From NCBI GenBank assembly GCA_025363275.1, contig JANYEE010000205.1:1-44717 (forward strand): DNA of 44,717 bases, read 5' to 3'. Both the position numbers and the translations under genes were made by a program. Within the stretch, counting starts at the first letter, position 1, and the number at the start of each line of letters is the position of its first letter. Origin of the DNA: Burkholderiales bacterium (lineage in GTDB: Bacteria > Pseudomonadota > Gammaproteobacteria > Burkholderiales > Burkholderiaceae_C). The notes beneath the pieces were generated by a model. It made no database searches. It had not been told where the DNA came from and saw nothing but the letters and a program-made list of their open reading frames with translations. Below, piece after piece: positions 43,379-44,717 of the stretch.

Positions 43379-44233
43379 TTAAGCGCGCAAAGTCGTCATG
43401 GGCAGTCGATGTACTTCTGCCAAGAGCGCAGCCAAAGCGCGCCCCGCCGCATCCAGCACTGCAGCGCCCTTTTCAGCGGTGGCTGCCTGCGCATTTCCCA
43501 CCGCTCCCGCCGGGTTGTAGTCCTGCATCTGCCAGCCCAGTTTGGCACTTTTGCCATTGCCCAAAATCGCGAACTGCCGGGCGCGGTCTTCGGAGGCGGA
43601 TGCAAAGTTTTCCGCCAACCCCATGCGCACATGCGATGGGTCCAGCGCCAACATCATCGAGGTTTCAATTTCCCCCGCGTGAATTCCAAAGCGGTGCTCG
43701 TGGGCGGTGAACAGCGCGTTCACATCCTCGCCCTGGGGGCCGATCAAAGGCAGGCCAAACCAGTTGACGCTATAAACCAGTATGCCAAGGCGCGAACGCA
43801 GGTCGCGAGCCACGATGTCCATCACCCCGACTTGGCCGCCGTGACTGTTGAGCAGCACCAGCTTCTTCACGCCGCTAGCGGCCACGCTCTCGGCGATGTC
43901 GGTCCACAGGCGGATAGTGGTCTCGGCCTTTAGAGTCAGCGTGCCGGGAAAGGCAGTGTGCTCGGGGCTCAGACCTACAGTTTGTGTTGGTAAGAAAAGT
44001 GCCGGAACATCGGCAGGCACATGCGGCAAGGCTGCGGCAATCACGCCATCCACCAGGGCACTGTCAACCTTGAGCGGCAGATGCGGCCCATGCTGCTCCG
44101 TGGCGGACACGGGCAGCACGGCGATGGTCTGTGCGAGCGCGCCGGATTTTTGGGCCTGCGCGAAGTCGCGGGTGCTCCAGTCGGCCCAAAAGCGGGAGGG
44201 TGAATGGGGCGGCAGGGACGCGTGGGGGTTCAT
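43379..44233 (-). CDS. Creatininase-family amidohydrolase
   Basis: 284 residues. Creatininase-fold metal-binding motifs are present: SATEQHGPHLPLKVD (about 43-57), LLNSHGGQVG (about 127-136) and IHAGEIETSMM (about 186-196). The family includes creatininase and related hydrolases in nucleotide and cofactor metabolism; the actual substrate cannot be told. The gene overlaps the upstream gene by ATGA (44230-44233), so the two are probably coupled, which may point to a role with the radical SAM protein. Confidence 0.9.
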   Translation of the reverse strand: MNPHASLPPHSPSRFWADWSTRDFAQAQKSGALAQTIAVLPVSATEQHGPHLPLKVDSALVDGVIAAALPHVPADVPALFLPTQTVGLSPEHTAFPGTLTLKAETTIRLWTDIAESVAASGVKKLVLLNSHGGQVGVMDIVARDLRSRLGILVYSVNWFGLPLIGPQGEDVNALFTAHEHRFGIHAGEIETSMMLALDPSHVRMGLAENFASASEDRARQFAILGNGKSAKLGWQMQDYNPAGAVGNAQAATAEKGAAVLDAAGRALAALLAEVHRLPMTTLRA

Positions 44234-44717
44234 GCTTCTATCTTAGTGGGCTTGGCCGGGTGCGGGTCCCGGCGCATGTCCTGACGCTTCACCAGCGCGC
44301 GGCGACCGCCGGGCAGGGGTGCCTCCCGCACGGGCAAAAAGCCTTGCAGCGACTGTGGGTTGGCGCGTGCACCGCTGGCCACGTAGTCGGCCACCAGGGC
44401 CATGCGCACCTCGGCAGGTGCCAAACCGCGCTGCGTGGTCAGGTAGTCGAACAAGGCGTCCACCAGGTCTTCGGGTGACAAGCCGCTGGTCTTGCCCCGG
44501 GTGATGGCGCTGGAATACCACAGCCACTGGGCGAAGTGCGCAAACGCGGCAAACGGCGATGCGGGCGCGGTGCCGCCCCGCATCAGCAAAGGCATGATGC
44601 TGCCAAAGCGCCCGGAGTTGGCGACCAAATCCCAATACCGTGCCAGGCGGATAAAGGCCTGCACCTCGTCCGCACCCACGGCGTCTGTGTGCTGCACGGT
44701 GTAGGGCGGCGCGGCGG
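44230..44717 (-). CDS. Probable B12-binding radical SAM protein, C-terminal part (cut by window edge)
   Basis: Open to the right edge (162 codons seen). The visible part reads APPYTVQHTDAV, then FIRLARYWDLVANSGRF, LMRGG and a helical region LSPEDLVDALFDYLTTQRGL, which resembles the C-terminal DUF4080-like tail of cobalamin-binding radical SAM proteins. The catalytic CxxxCxxC cluster would be in the missing N-terminal part. The tail after about residue 130 is basic. It overlaps the creatininase-family gene by 4 nt. Confidence 0.7.
   Translation of the reverse strand, partial: AAPPYTVQHTDAVGADEVQAFIRLARYWDLVANSGRFGSIMPLLMRGGTAPASPFAAFAHFAQWLWYSSAITRGKTSGLSPEDLVDALFDYLTTQRGLAPAEVRMALVADYVASGARANPQSLQGFLPVREAPLPGGRRALVKRQDMRRDPHPAKPTKIEA

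Overview
The window is from a flagellated betaproteobacterium, most likely family Comamonadaceae (order Burkholderiales) and Rhodoferax-like. The grounds are the gene order (flhDC-motAB-cheY-flhBAFG-fliA next to flgNMA and flgBCDEFGHIJKL), the protein sequences as I recognise them, moderate-to-high GC, and five degenerate copies of a roughly 55-bp dispersed repeat that I recall from Comamonadaceae genomes. The species assignment is inference. No RNA genes, insertion sequences, prophage or CRISPR arrays were seen.

Positions 1-30.5 kb are a nearly uninterrupted flagellar region. On the minus strand, from the left edge: a truncated gene for an octapeptide-repeat protein (consensus LTTxQVxA), then fliT, fliS, a very long fliD, and flagellin fliC. 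A second flagellin is divergent on the plus strand. The plus strand continues with the master regulator flhDC, the stator motAB, cheY, the export genes flhB-flhA-flhF (translationally coupled), a P-loop-less flhG-like gene, and fliA (sigma-28). A short minus-strand block flgA-flgM and a probable flgN follows, then the complete rod/hook/ring operon flgB-flgL on the plus strand, which ends in a 17-bp perfect hairpin.

The regulatory logic can be read from the DNA. FlhDC drives the middle genes, and FliA, held by FlgM, drives the late genes. Convincing sigma-28 promoters (TAAA-N15-nCCGATAA type) lie upstream of fliC, flgM and the octapeptide-repeat gene. That places an unexplained repeat protein in the late flagellar regulon. 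The basal-body genes fliE-fliR and cheA/W/R/B/Z are not in the window.

Positions 30.5-44.7 kb hold accessory metabolism. There is a secreted M3 peptidase; a MocR-type regulator divergent from a DMT exporter, aminotransferase, glutathione transferase and PhzF-like isomerase; a histidine phosphatase followed by a small secreted protein and a CapA-like protein; a Tat-exported PhoD phosphatase; a second DMT transporter; a small Ala/Pro/Thr/Lys-rich secreted protein; a creatininase-family amidohydrolase; and the C-terminus of a probable radical SAM protein cut by the right edge.

The most unusual items are the sigma-28-driven octapeptide-repeat protein, a roughly 360-residue Ala-rich insertion in the filament cap FliD, the FlhG homologue without a Walker A motif, and dispersed-repeat copies that lie inside two coding regions and are translated.
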